Origin: Thalassococcus_A lentus
Lineage (GTDB): Bacteria > Pseudomonadota > Alphaproteobacteria > Rhodobacterales > Rhodobacteraceae
Direction of reading: 5' to 3'
Assembly (NCBI RefSeq): GCF_028023555.1
Contig: NZ_JAQIOY010000002.1
Location: 558,001 to 622,000 of the forward strand
Length of the DNA stretch: 64,000 bases
A model generated the notes under the pieces. It had not been told where the DNA came from. It made no database searches and saw only the letters and a program-made list of their open reading frames with translations. The stretch's first letter is position 1. Every line of letters starts with the position of its first letter. Below are positions 49,672-57,282 of this stretch, in pieces. A program made the position numbers and the translations under genes.

Positions 49672-50850
49672 TCAGGCAGCGCAGCGCATAAACTTGATCG
49701 CTGCAAAATCGCTGACGTCACCGCCGACACGCTTGGTTGCATAGAACAGCACATGCGGCTTGGCGCTGAACGGGTCACGCAGCACGCGCAGATCGGGACG
49801 TTCGGCGATTGTGTAGCCGTGTGAAAAATCACCAAACGCGATCGGGAAGGCATCCGCGCCGATATCCGGCATAGCCTCTGCAATCAGCACCGGGTATCCC
49901 AGCAAACGGGCGGGCTCACCGGCCGCGAAACCATCGCTCCACAGGTGACGGCCGTCGCCATCTTTCAGCTTTCGCAACGCGCCCGCGGTCTTGGAGTTCA
50001 TCACAAAGGTTGCGCCAGCGCGATACTGCGCGCCCAGCGCATAGACCAAGGTGATCAGCGCATCACCGTCACCCAGATCAGTCGCAGAGCCACTGTTCAC
50101 ATAGCCGATGTTGCCCCAGCTCCAGCTGTCATCCGCAACGGTAGCGTGATCAAGAAAACCGCGCGGCTTATCGACACCATCACCGTTGACAAATGCATCC
50201 GCTTCGGCGCGCGCAAACTTGTCTGCGATACGGCCCGCCAGCCAGCCTTCCACGTCAAAAGCGCTATCGTCCAGCAGGCGCTGAGACACCTTTGGCAGCG
50301 CGTTCAACTCGTACAGAGGGATCGAAATGCGGTCGATGGTCGGCGTGCCGGACTCGGCGGATGCGCTGGTCTCATCGGCCCAGCCTGCCCCGGTGTCGTT
50401 CTGATCGATCAATACATCAAAAGAAGACGCCTCGACGTTCACGACATTGGCAATCGCCCGGATCGATGCGGTGGATGCCAGTACCGACTTGATCGTGTCC
50501 GAAGTCTGTGGATCAACAAGGTATCCGCCATCAGAATTGACAGCCGTAGACATTGCCTTGCCTTCCAGCTCAAGGCCGCGCAGGCCATCGTCATCGCCGG
50601 AACGCAGATAGGCATCAAAGGCCTTTTGATGGGGCGCGTCGATCTCGGCTGAGGTCGACAAGGCCGGACGCCCAGCCAGGGCAGTTTTGTGATCAAGCAT
50701 GGTCAGTCGCTCTTCCTGTTTTTGAAGCTTCGTCGAAAGGTCGGCCTGCAAGGCCTTGAAATCCCCAATAAGTCCCGCCATCGCGGCACTCACCCGGTTG
50801 ACCGGAGACAGATCTTCCCCGGTCCGAGACTTGGTCCCGGTTTCATTCAT
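49672..50850 (-). CDS. g5: GTA major capsid protein (gp5), HK97 fold
   Basis: A 392-residue HK97-type capsid protein. The N-terminal about 100 residues are helical scaffold (LIGDFKALQADLSTKLQKQEERLTM), then the shell domain (STAVNSDGGYLVDPQTSDTI, NALPKVSQRLLDDSAFDVEGWLA, FVMNSKTAGALRKLKDGDGR, YPVLIAEAMPDIGADAFPIAFGD). The scaffold is cut by the protease encoded upstream in HK97-like systems. Confidence 0.96.
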   Translation of the reverse strand: MNETGTKSRTGEDLSPVNRVSAAMAGLIGDFKALQADLSTKLQKQEERLTMLDHKTALAGRPALSTSAEIDAPHQKAFDAYLRSGDDDGLRGLELEGKAMSTAVNSDGGYLVDPQTSDTIKSVLASTASIRAIANVVNVEASSFDVLIDQNDTGAGWADETSASAESGTPTIDRISIPLYELNALPKVSQRLLDDSAFDVEGWLAGRIADKFARAEADAFVNGDGVDKPRGFLDHATVADDSWSWGNIGYVNSGSATDLGDGDALITLVYALGAQYRAGATFVMNSKTAGALRKLKDGDGRHLWSDGFAAGEPARLLGYPVLIAEAMPDIGADAFPIAFGDFSHGYTIAERPDLRVLRDPFSAKPHVLFYATKRVGGDVSDFAAIKFMRCAA

Positions 50851-50883
50851 GAGGTATCCCCCGTTACTAGAGAGTGGCGCGCG

Positions 50884-51426
50884 TCAGAGGCCCGCCAGGT
50901 TCAGGCGCGCGTCCTCAAGGGCCCGCGCCAACTCATGCAGTTCGGCGTCTTGGGGGCCTTCCCCCTTCGACGCGACCCGCGCACTGGGCAACATCGGGAA
51001 AGTGACCAAGGACACCTCCCAAAGCTCCAGATCCTGCAAGAGCCGCTGGCCCTTTTCATTCTTAGTCGATTTCACCGTGCGGTAGCCGATCGACAAACCA
51101 TCAATCGCACCGGCCGCAATCAGCGCCGCGGCTTCTCGACCCTTTTCCACCATGTCCAGCAAGCGCCCCTTCACATAAAGGCCGCGTTCATCTTCACGCA
51201 CCTCATCCCAAATACCGATTGGCTGCGCCGGATCATGTTGCCAAAGCATCTTCACAGCACGCCCATCATCTGAGAGCGCCTTGAGACTGCGCGTGTAGGC
51301 CCCGCGCGCCACAACGTCTCCGCCCTGATCGCAGGCGCCAAACAGGCTCGCATAGCCTTCGACAACATTGTCTCCGGTCACGGTTACATCGGTACCAATG
51401 CGGCAAAACTTGTGTTCCAGGTCCAT
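50884..51426 (-). CDS. g4: GTA prohead protease (gp4)
   Basis: A 180-residue HK97-family protease from the ATG at 51426 (MDLEHKFCRIGTDV), preceded by AAGGGG; the frame extends to 51474. Motifs: VEGYASLFGACDQGGDVVARGA, KMLWQHDPAQPIG (catalytic histidine) and LIAAGAIDGLSIGYR (catalytic serine). It matures the capsid. Confidence 0.94.
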   Translation of the reverse strand: MDLEHKFCRIGTDVTVTGDNVVEGYASLFGACDQGGDVVARGAYTRSLKALSDDGRAVKMLWQHDPAQPIGIWDEVREDERGLYVKGRLLDMVEKGREAAALIAAGAIDGLSIGYRTVKSTKNEKGQRLLQDLELWEVSLVTFPMLPSARVASKGEGPQDAELHELARALEDARLNLAGL

Positions 51427-51460
51427 ATCTGACCCCTTCTGCATTTTCATGCGTACGCCC

Positions 51461-51691
51461 TCATGGTGTCGCAATCATCAATCCTTGAAACGCCTGCGCG
51501 AGGATCACACCGGCAACGCCATAGACCGCCAGCCACAGACGCCGTTCCAAGCGTTCCATCAAATCCTCAAGCCGCGTCAGCTTTTCATTCAGCGCCTCGG
51601 TCTGCAGTTTGGCGACCCTCTCGTGGGCCTCCAGGCGCAGTGCAGGCGCGCAGGCAAACGGCTCTGATGTTCGGCGCACGTCATTCACCAC
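51461..51691 (-). CDS. g3.5: GTA small membrane protein (g3.5)
   Basis: A 76-residue protein with a coiled coil (VAKLQTEALNEKLTRLEDLM) and a C-terminal membrane helix (LWLAVYGVAGVILAQAFQGL). It overlaps the portal gene by 11 bases and corresponds in place and size to R. capsulatus orfg3.5. Its job is not clear; an assembly or membrane-docking aid is possible. Confidence 0.88.
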   Translation of the reverse strand: MVNDVRRTSEPFACAPALRLEAHERVAKLQTEALNEKLTRLEDLMERLERRLWLAVYGVAGVILAQAFQGLMIATP

Positions 51692-52874
51692 CCGCCTGCT
51701 CCACAGGCGGCAATCCCAACATCGTTCGTTTCTCAGCCGCCGTCAGGAAATCCGCACCGGCAACCCGGTTCCATTGGGCATCCCGCTCAGCCGCCAAGGC
51801 CGGGATCTGATCCAGATCGGGCAGCAGAGTGACCGCTTCTCCTGTGAATTGCGCCAGCCAGCGACCAACTGCGGCTGAAACCCGCGACGCCAATGGCAAA
51901 ACCGTCAGGCGATAGAATGCCCGATGCGCTTCGGCGTAGTTTGCATAGGTCGCTTCACCCGAAATACCCAGCAACATCGGCGGCACTCCAAAGGCCAGCG
52001 CCACTTCTCGCGCGGCAGCCTCCTTGGTTTTCTGAAACTCCATATCCGACGGCGAAAAGCCCATCGGTTTCCAGTCCAAACCGCCTTCCAGCAACATGGG
52101 GCGACCAGCATTCATCGCGCCTTGATGGTTGGCCTCGACTTCACTGACCAGACGATCATATTGCTCGGCACTCAAGGTGCCCTGACCGTCGGCACCGCGC
52201 CAAACAATGGCGCCAGATGGCCGGGCTGCGTTATCCAGCAACCCCTTGGTCCATCGACTTGCACTGTTATGCACATCCACTGCCTGGGCCGCCGCCTGCA
52301 AAGGCGACAATCCATAGTGATCGTCTTGCGGATGAAAGTTCTTGATATGGCAGATCGCCGGAACACCACCGCCACTGCAATCAAAGCGATGCTTGCGCCC
52401 ACCAACACTGTATTCATAGGCAACCGGCCAGCCATCCGCTCCGGGAACAACCCGCATCCGGTCGCTGCGCAACACATGCAGCTCAAACGGTGCGCCACTT
52501 TCCCCCGCTACGGCTTCGACATAGCCGTCACCCGACAACAGCAGCTGGCCGTAAAGAGACTCGAACAATTCAGCACGGCCCTGACCCGGGTTTGGCGCCG
52601 TGATCAACGACACCAGCGGGTGATCTGCATAGCGGGTGCTGTCATCCTGCAAGACCAGCGGCAATGCGGCAGCCGCCTCGGCGACCAGTTTGACCGCTCG
52701 GAACCCTACTGGGTTTCCGGTAAAGGCTTGCTTGGTCAAGGAAACAGTGTCCCGCGGCGACCAGGCCACACGGCCCGCGCTCATATGCGCAACGACTCGT
52801 CCTGTCGCCGAAGCTTTGGCTTCGGGCGGCACTGTCACCTGCGCTTTGTTGGTCCGCAGAAAATCAAACACCAT
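51681..52874 (-). CDS. g3: GTA portal protein (gp3), HK97 family
   Basis: A 397-residue HK97 portal. MVFDFLRTNKAQVTVP leads to the conserved VGFRAVKLVAEAAAALPLVL, HPLVSLITAPNPGQGRAELFE and FGVPPMLLGISGEATYANYAEAHRAFY. The dodecameric portal is the DNA gate of the head. A 156-base gap containing a small hairpin separates it from the terminase gene. Confidence 0.96.
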   Translation of the reverse strand: MVFDFLRTNKAQVTVPPEAKASATGRVVAHMSAGRVAWSPRDTVSLTKQAFTGNPVGFRAVKLVAEAAAALPLVLQDDSTRYADHPLVSLITAPNPGQGRAELFESLYGQLLLSGDGYVEAVAGESGAPFELHVLRSDRMRVVPGADGWPVAYEYSVGGRKHRFDCSGGGVPAICHIKNFHPQDDHYGLSPLQAAAQAVDVHNSASRWTKGLLDNAARPSGAIVWRGADGQGTLSAEQYDRLVSEVEANHQGAMNAGRPMLLEGGLDWKPMGFSPSDMEFQKTKEAAAREVALAFGVPPMLLGISGEATYANYAEAHRAFYRLTVLPLASRVSAAVGRWLAQFTGEAVTLLPDLDQIPALAAERDAQWNRVAGADFLTAAEKRTMLGLPPVEQAGGE

Positions 52875-52923
52875 TGCGCCTTGCTCCTATGTCTCATTGG
52901 CCCGGGACGGACCACATCCACTT

Positions 52924-52939
52924 GCAGGGGCAGCCCTGC
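52924..52939 (-). other. Hairpin in the g2-g3 intergenic gap
   Basis: GCAGGG-GCAG-CCCTGC, a 6-bp perfect stem without T-tract, in the only sizeable gap between early GTA genes (52875-53030). Nothing else is recognised in the gap. Confidence 0.35.
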
Positions 52940-53030
52940 GTCTTGTGAGAGGTTTTAAGCATCAGGCATTAACAGCCCCTGCCACCACCGTGCGCAGCCC
53001 GGGCAACACCGCAGACGCATCCCAAAGCGC

Positions 53031-54440
53031 CTAGCCCAGCAACCTCAGCTTTGGTTGCCCCCAGCCCTGCGCATCGATCATCAAATCGGTCAAAGCCCAA
53101 ACCAGAGCATCGACACGGTCCGGGCTTCCAGACGCCGCATACCCACCCGTGGTCATCAAACACATCTGAGCTTCCAATTCCTTCAATCCGGCGCAATGCA
53201 GCACACGCCCCTGTTCATAGAGTGCCGAAACCGGCTCGGCTCGGACGGCCTTGCCGCGGGTCGCATGCACCTTGCGCACCGCGAGCATCGGATCAACCTG
53301 CCGCAACACCTCTTCAACCATGGCGCCACCTTGATTGACTTCGGCAACCACCCGATCTGCCTTCCAGCGTTTCGCCGCCTGAACAGTCGCCTCAGCCCAA
53401 CCTTTGGGGGATGCGCCCTGCACAGTGGCATCCTCCAGCACAAATGCACGCCAATCCCTTGGCGGGCCGTCTTGGACGACACCAGCCACGATAATCCCGC
53501 ATTCATCTGCGCCGCGCCCGGTACCCGCCGGAGGGTCGACCGCAACCACAATTCGGCTCATGTCCGGCAACCGGCCCGCCTTGGCCTGCTCGATGCCAGC
53601 CATAGTCCACAAGGCGCCATCAACATCTTCGACCAAGGTGCCATCAAGCTCCTGTAGCCCCAGACGTGTGCCTTCGTATCGCGCCCGGACTTCCTCCAGA
53701 AAACTGGCCGCCAGATAGGCTCGGTTCGCCTCGGTCGGCGCCCGCGTCACGACAGTGGACGGCAGTTTCAGCAAGTCTTTCAGAACGTCCACATTTCTGG
53801 GCGTGGTTGTGACGCATACCCGCGGCTGATCGCCAAGCCGCAGACCAAACTGCAACATGTCCCAAGTGTCTTGCCCCTTGGGCCACTTGGCCAACTCATC
53901 TGTCCATGCTCCGTCAAACTGCGGCCCGCGCAGACTTTCGGGGTCATAAGCCGAATATGCGAAGGCCTCGGCTCCATTGGGCCAGATCAGGCAACGGCGG
54001 GTGGCATTCCAGCGCGGCTTTCGGTCGGGTGGCGAACAGGCCATGATCCCGCTGTCTCCAAAAATCATGACTTCCCGTACCTGATCGAACGTCTCGCCGA
54101 TCAGTGCCAATCTCTTGCAGCGCCCCGGGTCCATAGGCCGGGCACCTTCTACCTGGGCACGCACCCATTCAGCCCCGGCACGCGTCTTACCCGCACCACG
54201 CCCACCCAGGATCACCCAAGAGCGCCAGTCACCATCCGGGGGAAGCTGGTGTTCATGCGCCCAGAATTCAAACAGGAAAGGGAGCGCAAGGCGCTCCCCC
54301 GGAGTCATGTCTTCAAGAAACCTCTCCCGCGCCACAGCAGGCGCGGACGCGAGCAAGACGGCACCCGATCTCAGAGACCGCCGCATCGAGGTCAAGTCCG
54401 TAGACATCTGCAATCCCGGCATCCCTTCGTCTGATTTCAT
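53031..54440 (-). CDS. g2: GTA terminase large subunit (gp2)
   Basis: A 469-residue DNA-packaging ATPase/nuclease if translation starts at 54440 (MKSDEGMPGLQ, GGAG 10 bases upstream). In-frame ATGs at 54422, 54407, 54386 and 54308 are alternatives, since the first start overlaps g1 by 128 bases. Walker A is GGRGAGKTRAGAEW, and the nuclease domain has VVAVDPPAGTG and KADRVVAEVNQGGAMVEEVL. GTA packaging is headful and non-specific. Confidence 0.93.
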   Translation of the reverse strand: MKSDEGMPGLQMSTDLTSMRRSLRSGAVLLASAPAVARERFLEDMTPGERLALPFLFEFWAHEHQLPPDGDWRSWVILGGRGAGKTRAGAEWVRAQVEGARPMDPGRCKRLALIGETFDQVREVMIFGDSGIMACSPPDRKPRWNATRRCLIWPNGAEAFAYSAYDPESLRGPQFDGAWTDELAKWPKGQDTWDMLQFGLRLGDQPRVCVTTTPRNVDVLKDLLKLPSTVVTRAPTEANRAYLAASFLEEVRARYEGTRLGLQELDGTLVEDVDGALWTMAGIEQAKAGRLPDMSRIVVAVDPPAGTGRGADECGIIVAGVVQDGPPRDWRAFVLEDATVQGASPKGWAEATVQAAKRWKADRVVAEVNQGGAMVEEVLRQVDPMLAVRKVHATRGKAVRAEPVSALYEQGRVLHCAGLKELEAQMCLMTTGGYAASGSPDRVDALVWALTDLMIDAQGWGQPKLRLLG

Positions 54441-54681
54441 CAATTTCTTTCTCCGTTTCCCGACCAGCCTTGAGCCAGTAGCGCAGCTCGGCCAGCAGCT
54501 TCTTGTCCTCTCCTTCCGTTTTGATGGTCCCGGCCTCCAACTGATCCTGCAGAGCCTCGATCTGCTGTCTCAGTCCTGTCAGTTGCCGTGCGATGCTATC
54601 GCGTTCTTTTTCCAGTCTTTCCGCCTCGGTCTTTGCCGTGATCAGAACCTGGTCCTTGCCGGTTTGGGCAGTATTGGTCAT
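54313..54681 (-). CDS. g1: GTA terminase small subunit (gp1)
   Basis: A 122-residue helical protein (MTNTAQTGKDQVLITAKTEA) with a long coiled coil, about residues 15-85 (RLEKERDSIARQLTGLRQQI). R. capsulatus gp1 has been identified as the small terminase, without the usual DNA-recognition helix-turn-helix, which fits random packaging. It is the first gene of the cluster; a CtrA site lies 173 bp upstream. Confidence 0.88.
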   Translation of the reverse strand: MTNTAQTGKDQVLITAKTEAERLEKERDSIARQLTGLRQQIEALQDQLEAGTIKTEGEDKKLLAELRYWLKAGRETEKEIDEIRRRDAGIADVYGLDLDAAVSEIGCRLARVRACCGAGEVS

Positions 54682-54853
54682 TGCTCGATACCTTTTTTGC
54701 CTGTGGGTCCCCCTCCAGGCGAGTGAACGAATAACCAGAGTGCTGTGGACACACTGGTTTGCCCGTGTCGTCCAGCCCTTGAACGCTAGGCCGGAAAGCC
54801 TGTTTCTGTCAAAGCCACGAACGCACGCAACCCTCTGAAACAGTTCACAAAAG

Positions 54854-54868
54854 TTAAGCCGTCATTAA
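54854..54868. promoter_or_regulatory. CtrA full binding site between the GTA cluster and aminotransferase operon
   Basis: TTAA-GCCGTCA-TTAA is an exact match to the CtrA consensus. It is 173 bp from the g1 start and 64 bp from the divergent aminotransferase start, so it could act on either. CtrA is required for GTA expression in R. capsulatus, though there partly through GafA. Confidence 0.7.
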
Positions 54869-54932
54869 CCATGCTTGCCCGCCGGTCGCGGGTCTGGCAT
54901 CAAGTTCCCAACCAATGAAAAGGAACGCGCCA

Positions 54933-56114
54933 ATGCCCCGTCTGTCTGATCGCATTTGCACTTTGAATGATGCCGGCTCGGACGGATGGGAGGTCTTCTA
55001 TCGCGCGCGGGAAATGGTGGCCGCCGGGGAACGCGTGATTGAACTGACAATCGGCGAACATGATATCCGGACCGACGCCTCGATCCTCGAAGCCATGCAT
55101 ACCTCGGCCATGTCCGGCCATACAGGCTATGCCATGGTCCCCGGGGTCCGCGATCTGCGCAAGGCGGTCGCGCAACGCGTCGAACAGCGCACAGGCGTTC
55201 CGACCAAAGCTGAAAACGTGCTGATCACCCCCGGTGGCCAGGCCGCGCTCTTCGCAACCCATATGGCGGCCTGCCAACCTGGCGACACAGCGCTCTACAT
55301 AGACCCTTACTATGCAACCTACCCCGGCTCGATCCGTGGCACTTCGGCTGTTCCACACGCGATCCGAACCCGCGCCGACAATGCTTTTCTGCCCGATCGT
55401 ACAGAGCTCGCGACGGCAGCCCGGACAACACAGGCGAAATCGCTCCTGATCAACTCGCCCAACAATCCAACGGGCACCGTGTATCCGCGCGAAACGCTCA
55501 TGGATATCGCTGATGTCTGCAAGCAAGAGGATCTCTGGCTTATCTCGGACGAAGTCTACGACACGCAAATCTGGGAAGGCGAACATCTTTCACCTCGTGC
55601 ACTGCCCGACATGGCCGAACGCACAATGGTGATCGGATCCATGTCCAAAAGCCACGCGATGACCGGCTCGCGCGTGGGGTGGATCGTGGCCCCCAAAGAA
55701 GCCATCACCCGCCTGATCGATCTTGCCACCGCCACCACCTATGGCGTGCCCGGTTACATTCAGGACGCCGCGCTTTTCGCACTGAACGCGGGTCCGGAAC
55801 TTGAGGCAAAGGTGGCCGAGCCCTTTGCGCGTCGCCGTGATCTGGTACTCGGCATTCTGGCAGACCAAAACACCGTCACCGCCATACCCTCAGCCGGCGC
55901 AATGTACCTGATGCTGGATATTCGCGCCTCAAGGCTGTCAGGCCGCGACTTTGCAGAGCGCCTGCTTGACCAACACCGAATCGCCGTCATGCCGGGCGAA
56001 AGCTTTGGAACCTCGGCTGCGGGCCACATTCGACTGGCACTCACCACCGACGACGCCAAACTCGCCCAAGCCGTGCGCGAACTATGCGCCTTTGCAAAAG
56101 ACCTCAGCCAATGA
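54933..56114 (+). CDS. Class I/II pyridoxal-phosphate aminotransferase
   Basis: A 393-residue enzyme from the ATG at 54933 (MPRLSDRICTLND), chosen for AAGGA 9 bases upstream; an ATG at 54915 is also in frame. Fold-type I motifs: NSPNNPTGTVYPRE, ISDEVYDTQIWEGEH and the PLP lysine in GSMSKSHAMTGSRVGW, with arginine near the C-terminus binding the substrate carboxylate. It resembles aspartate/aromatic aminotransferases; exact substrate is not clear. It overlaps the next gene by 4 bases. Confidence 0.92.
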   Translation: MPRLSDRICTLNDAGSDGWEVFYRAREMVAAGERVIELTIGEHDIRTDASILEAMHTSAMSGHTGYAMVPGVRDLRKAVAQRVEQRTGVPTKAENVLITPGGQAALFATHMAACQPGDTALYIDPYYATYPGSIRGTSAVPHAIRTRADNAFLPDRTELATAARTTQAKSLLINSPNNPTGTVYPRETLMDIADVCKQEDLWLISDEVYDTQIWEGEHLSPRALPDMAERTMVIGSMSKSHAMTGSRVGWIVAPKEAITRLIDLATATTYGVPGYIQDAALFALNAGPELEAKVAEPFARRRDLVLGILADQNTVTAIPSAGAMYLMLDIRASRLSGRDFAERLLDQHRIAVMPGESFGTSAAGHIRLALTTDDAKLAQAVRELCAFAKDLSQ

Positions 56115-56917
56115 CCCTGCCATCCTTTCGCAACCTGCACCGCAAGGGCGATCCATTTATCCTTGCCAATGCCTGGGATGCAGGATCGGCCAAGATGCTG
56201 CAGGCTCTGGGCGCACAAGCCATCGGCACATCCTCTGCGGCCCATGCCTTCACGCTGGGCAGGCCCGATATGGGCAGCGTCACCCGCGACGAAGCACTGG
56301 CCCACGCACAAGACCTGCGCGCCGCCGTGTCTTTGCCCATTTCGGGCGATTTCGAAAACGGTTTTGGGGATGCGCCAGAAACCTGCGCCGAAACCGTTCG
56401 TCTGTCGCACGAGGCCGGTTTGTCCGGCATCTCGATCGAAGACACAGCCCTTCCCGGCACGGCGCCCTATGACTCGGCGCTGGCCGTTGAACGCATCCGC
56501 GCCGCTGCCTGCGCCGCCCGCTCCCTGCCCGATGATTTTGTCCTCGTGGCCCGCGCAGACGGTGTGATGAACGGGCACTACGACACCCAAGAGGCGATTA
56601 CCCGCATCCAAGCCTTCGAGGCGGCCGGCGCCGATTGTGTCTACGTGCCGCTTCCTCCTGACATGGAGGCGCTGACACGCATCTGCGCGTCCGTTTCGGT
56701 CCCCGTCAACGCTCTGGTCGCAGGTCCCTATACCACGCAATCGCGCGCAGCTTTTGCCGCCGCGGGCGTTGCACGGCTGTCTCTGGGCTCGGCGCTTGCC
56801 CGCGCCACGCACCGCGTGATCCGCGATGCCGCGCGCGAAATGTTTGGCGAAGGCACCTTTGGCCCGCTGCGCCAAAGCGTGAGCGGAGACGAGATCGACA
56901 CACTGCTGAACACATGA
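56111..56917 (+). CDS. Isocitrate lyase/phosphoenolpyruvate mutase family protein
   Basis: A 268-residue TIM-barrel protein, start MTLPSFRNLHRKGDPFILAN. Key segments: NAWDAGSAKMLQALGAQAIG, ISGDFENGFGDAPE (metal-binding acidic residues) and GISIEDTALPG, then ARADG. In this superfamily the C-containing loop decides the reaction; here FENGFG is typical of the carboxy-PEP-mutase-like subgroup of unknown substrate. It overlaps both neighbours by 4 bases (ATGA). Confidence 0.88.
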   Translation: MTLPSFRNLHRKGDPFILANAWDAGSAKMLQALGAQAIGTSSAAHAFTLGRPDMGSVTRDEALAHAQDLRAAVSLPISGDFENGFGDAPETCAETVRLSHEAGLSGISIEDTALPGTAPYDSALAVERIRAAACAARSLPDDFVLVARADGVMNGHYDTQEAITRIQAFEAAGADCVYVPLPPDMEALTRICASVSVPVNALVAGPYTTQSRAAFAAAGVARLSLGSALARATHRVIRDAAREMFGEGTFGPLRQSVSGDEIDTLLNT

Positions 56918-57258
56918 ACGACCCGGTTTCCTCGATCCGCAACCTTGGCCCCGCGATGGAAGAGGCCTGCGCACAGGCTGGCATTCATTCCGCGCAGGAA
57001 TTGCGCGACCTTGGGGCAGATGAAGCCTACGCACGGCTGCTGGCGGCAGGCACCAGACCGCATTTCATCGGGTACTACGTGCTTGTCATGGCTTTGCAGG
57101 GGCGGCCCTGGAACGATTGCAAGGGCGACGAGAAAAAAGCGCTCAGAGAACGCTTTGACGCCATCAAGGTCAAAGCGAAATCCACTCCTCCGGCGGACGG
57201 TCTACCGGCTGAGCTTGCGCAGTTCCTGAACACACATGGTTTGGCGAAACCACGCTAG
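56914..57258 (+). CDS. TfoX C-terminal-domain protein
   Basis: A 114-residue protein with the TfoX_C fold (SSIRNLGPAMEEACAQAGIH, ELRDLGADEAYARLLAAG, PHFIGYYVLVMALQGRPWND). The N-terminal TfoX domain of the competence regulator is absent, and a Lys/Pro tail follows. Stand-alone TfoX_C proteins exist; a role in DNA transformation is possible but not established. It is coupled to the PEP-mutase gene, and the operon shares a CtrA site with the GTA cluster. A convergent helicase gene follows 24 bases later. Confidence 0.85.
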   Translation: MNDPVSSIRNLGPAMEEACAQAGIHSAQELRDLGADEAYARLLAAGTRPHFIGYYVLVMALQGRPWNDCKGDEKKALRERFDAIKVKAKSTPPADGLPAELAQFLNTHGLAKPR

Positions 57259-57282
57259 GCCACAGCAGCGCCCCGACGCGCC

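Noticed and set aside
52957..52974. TTAA pair in the g2-g3 gap as a CtrA site
   Set aside because: Ten bases lie between the halves, not seven.
40584..54681. Ordinary prophage
   Set aside because: Gene order, the short tape measure, the g3.5/g10.1 genes and the g14-g15 pair match R. capsulatus-type GTA; no integrase, repressor, replication or lysis genes flank it.
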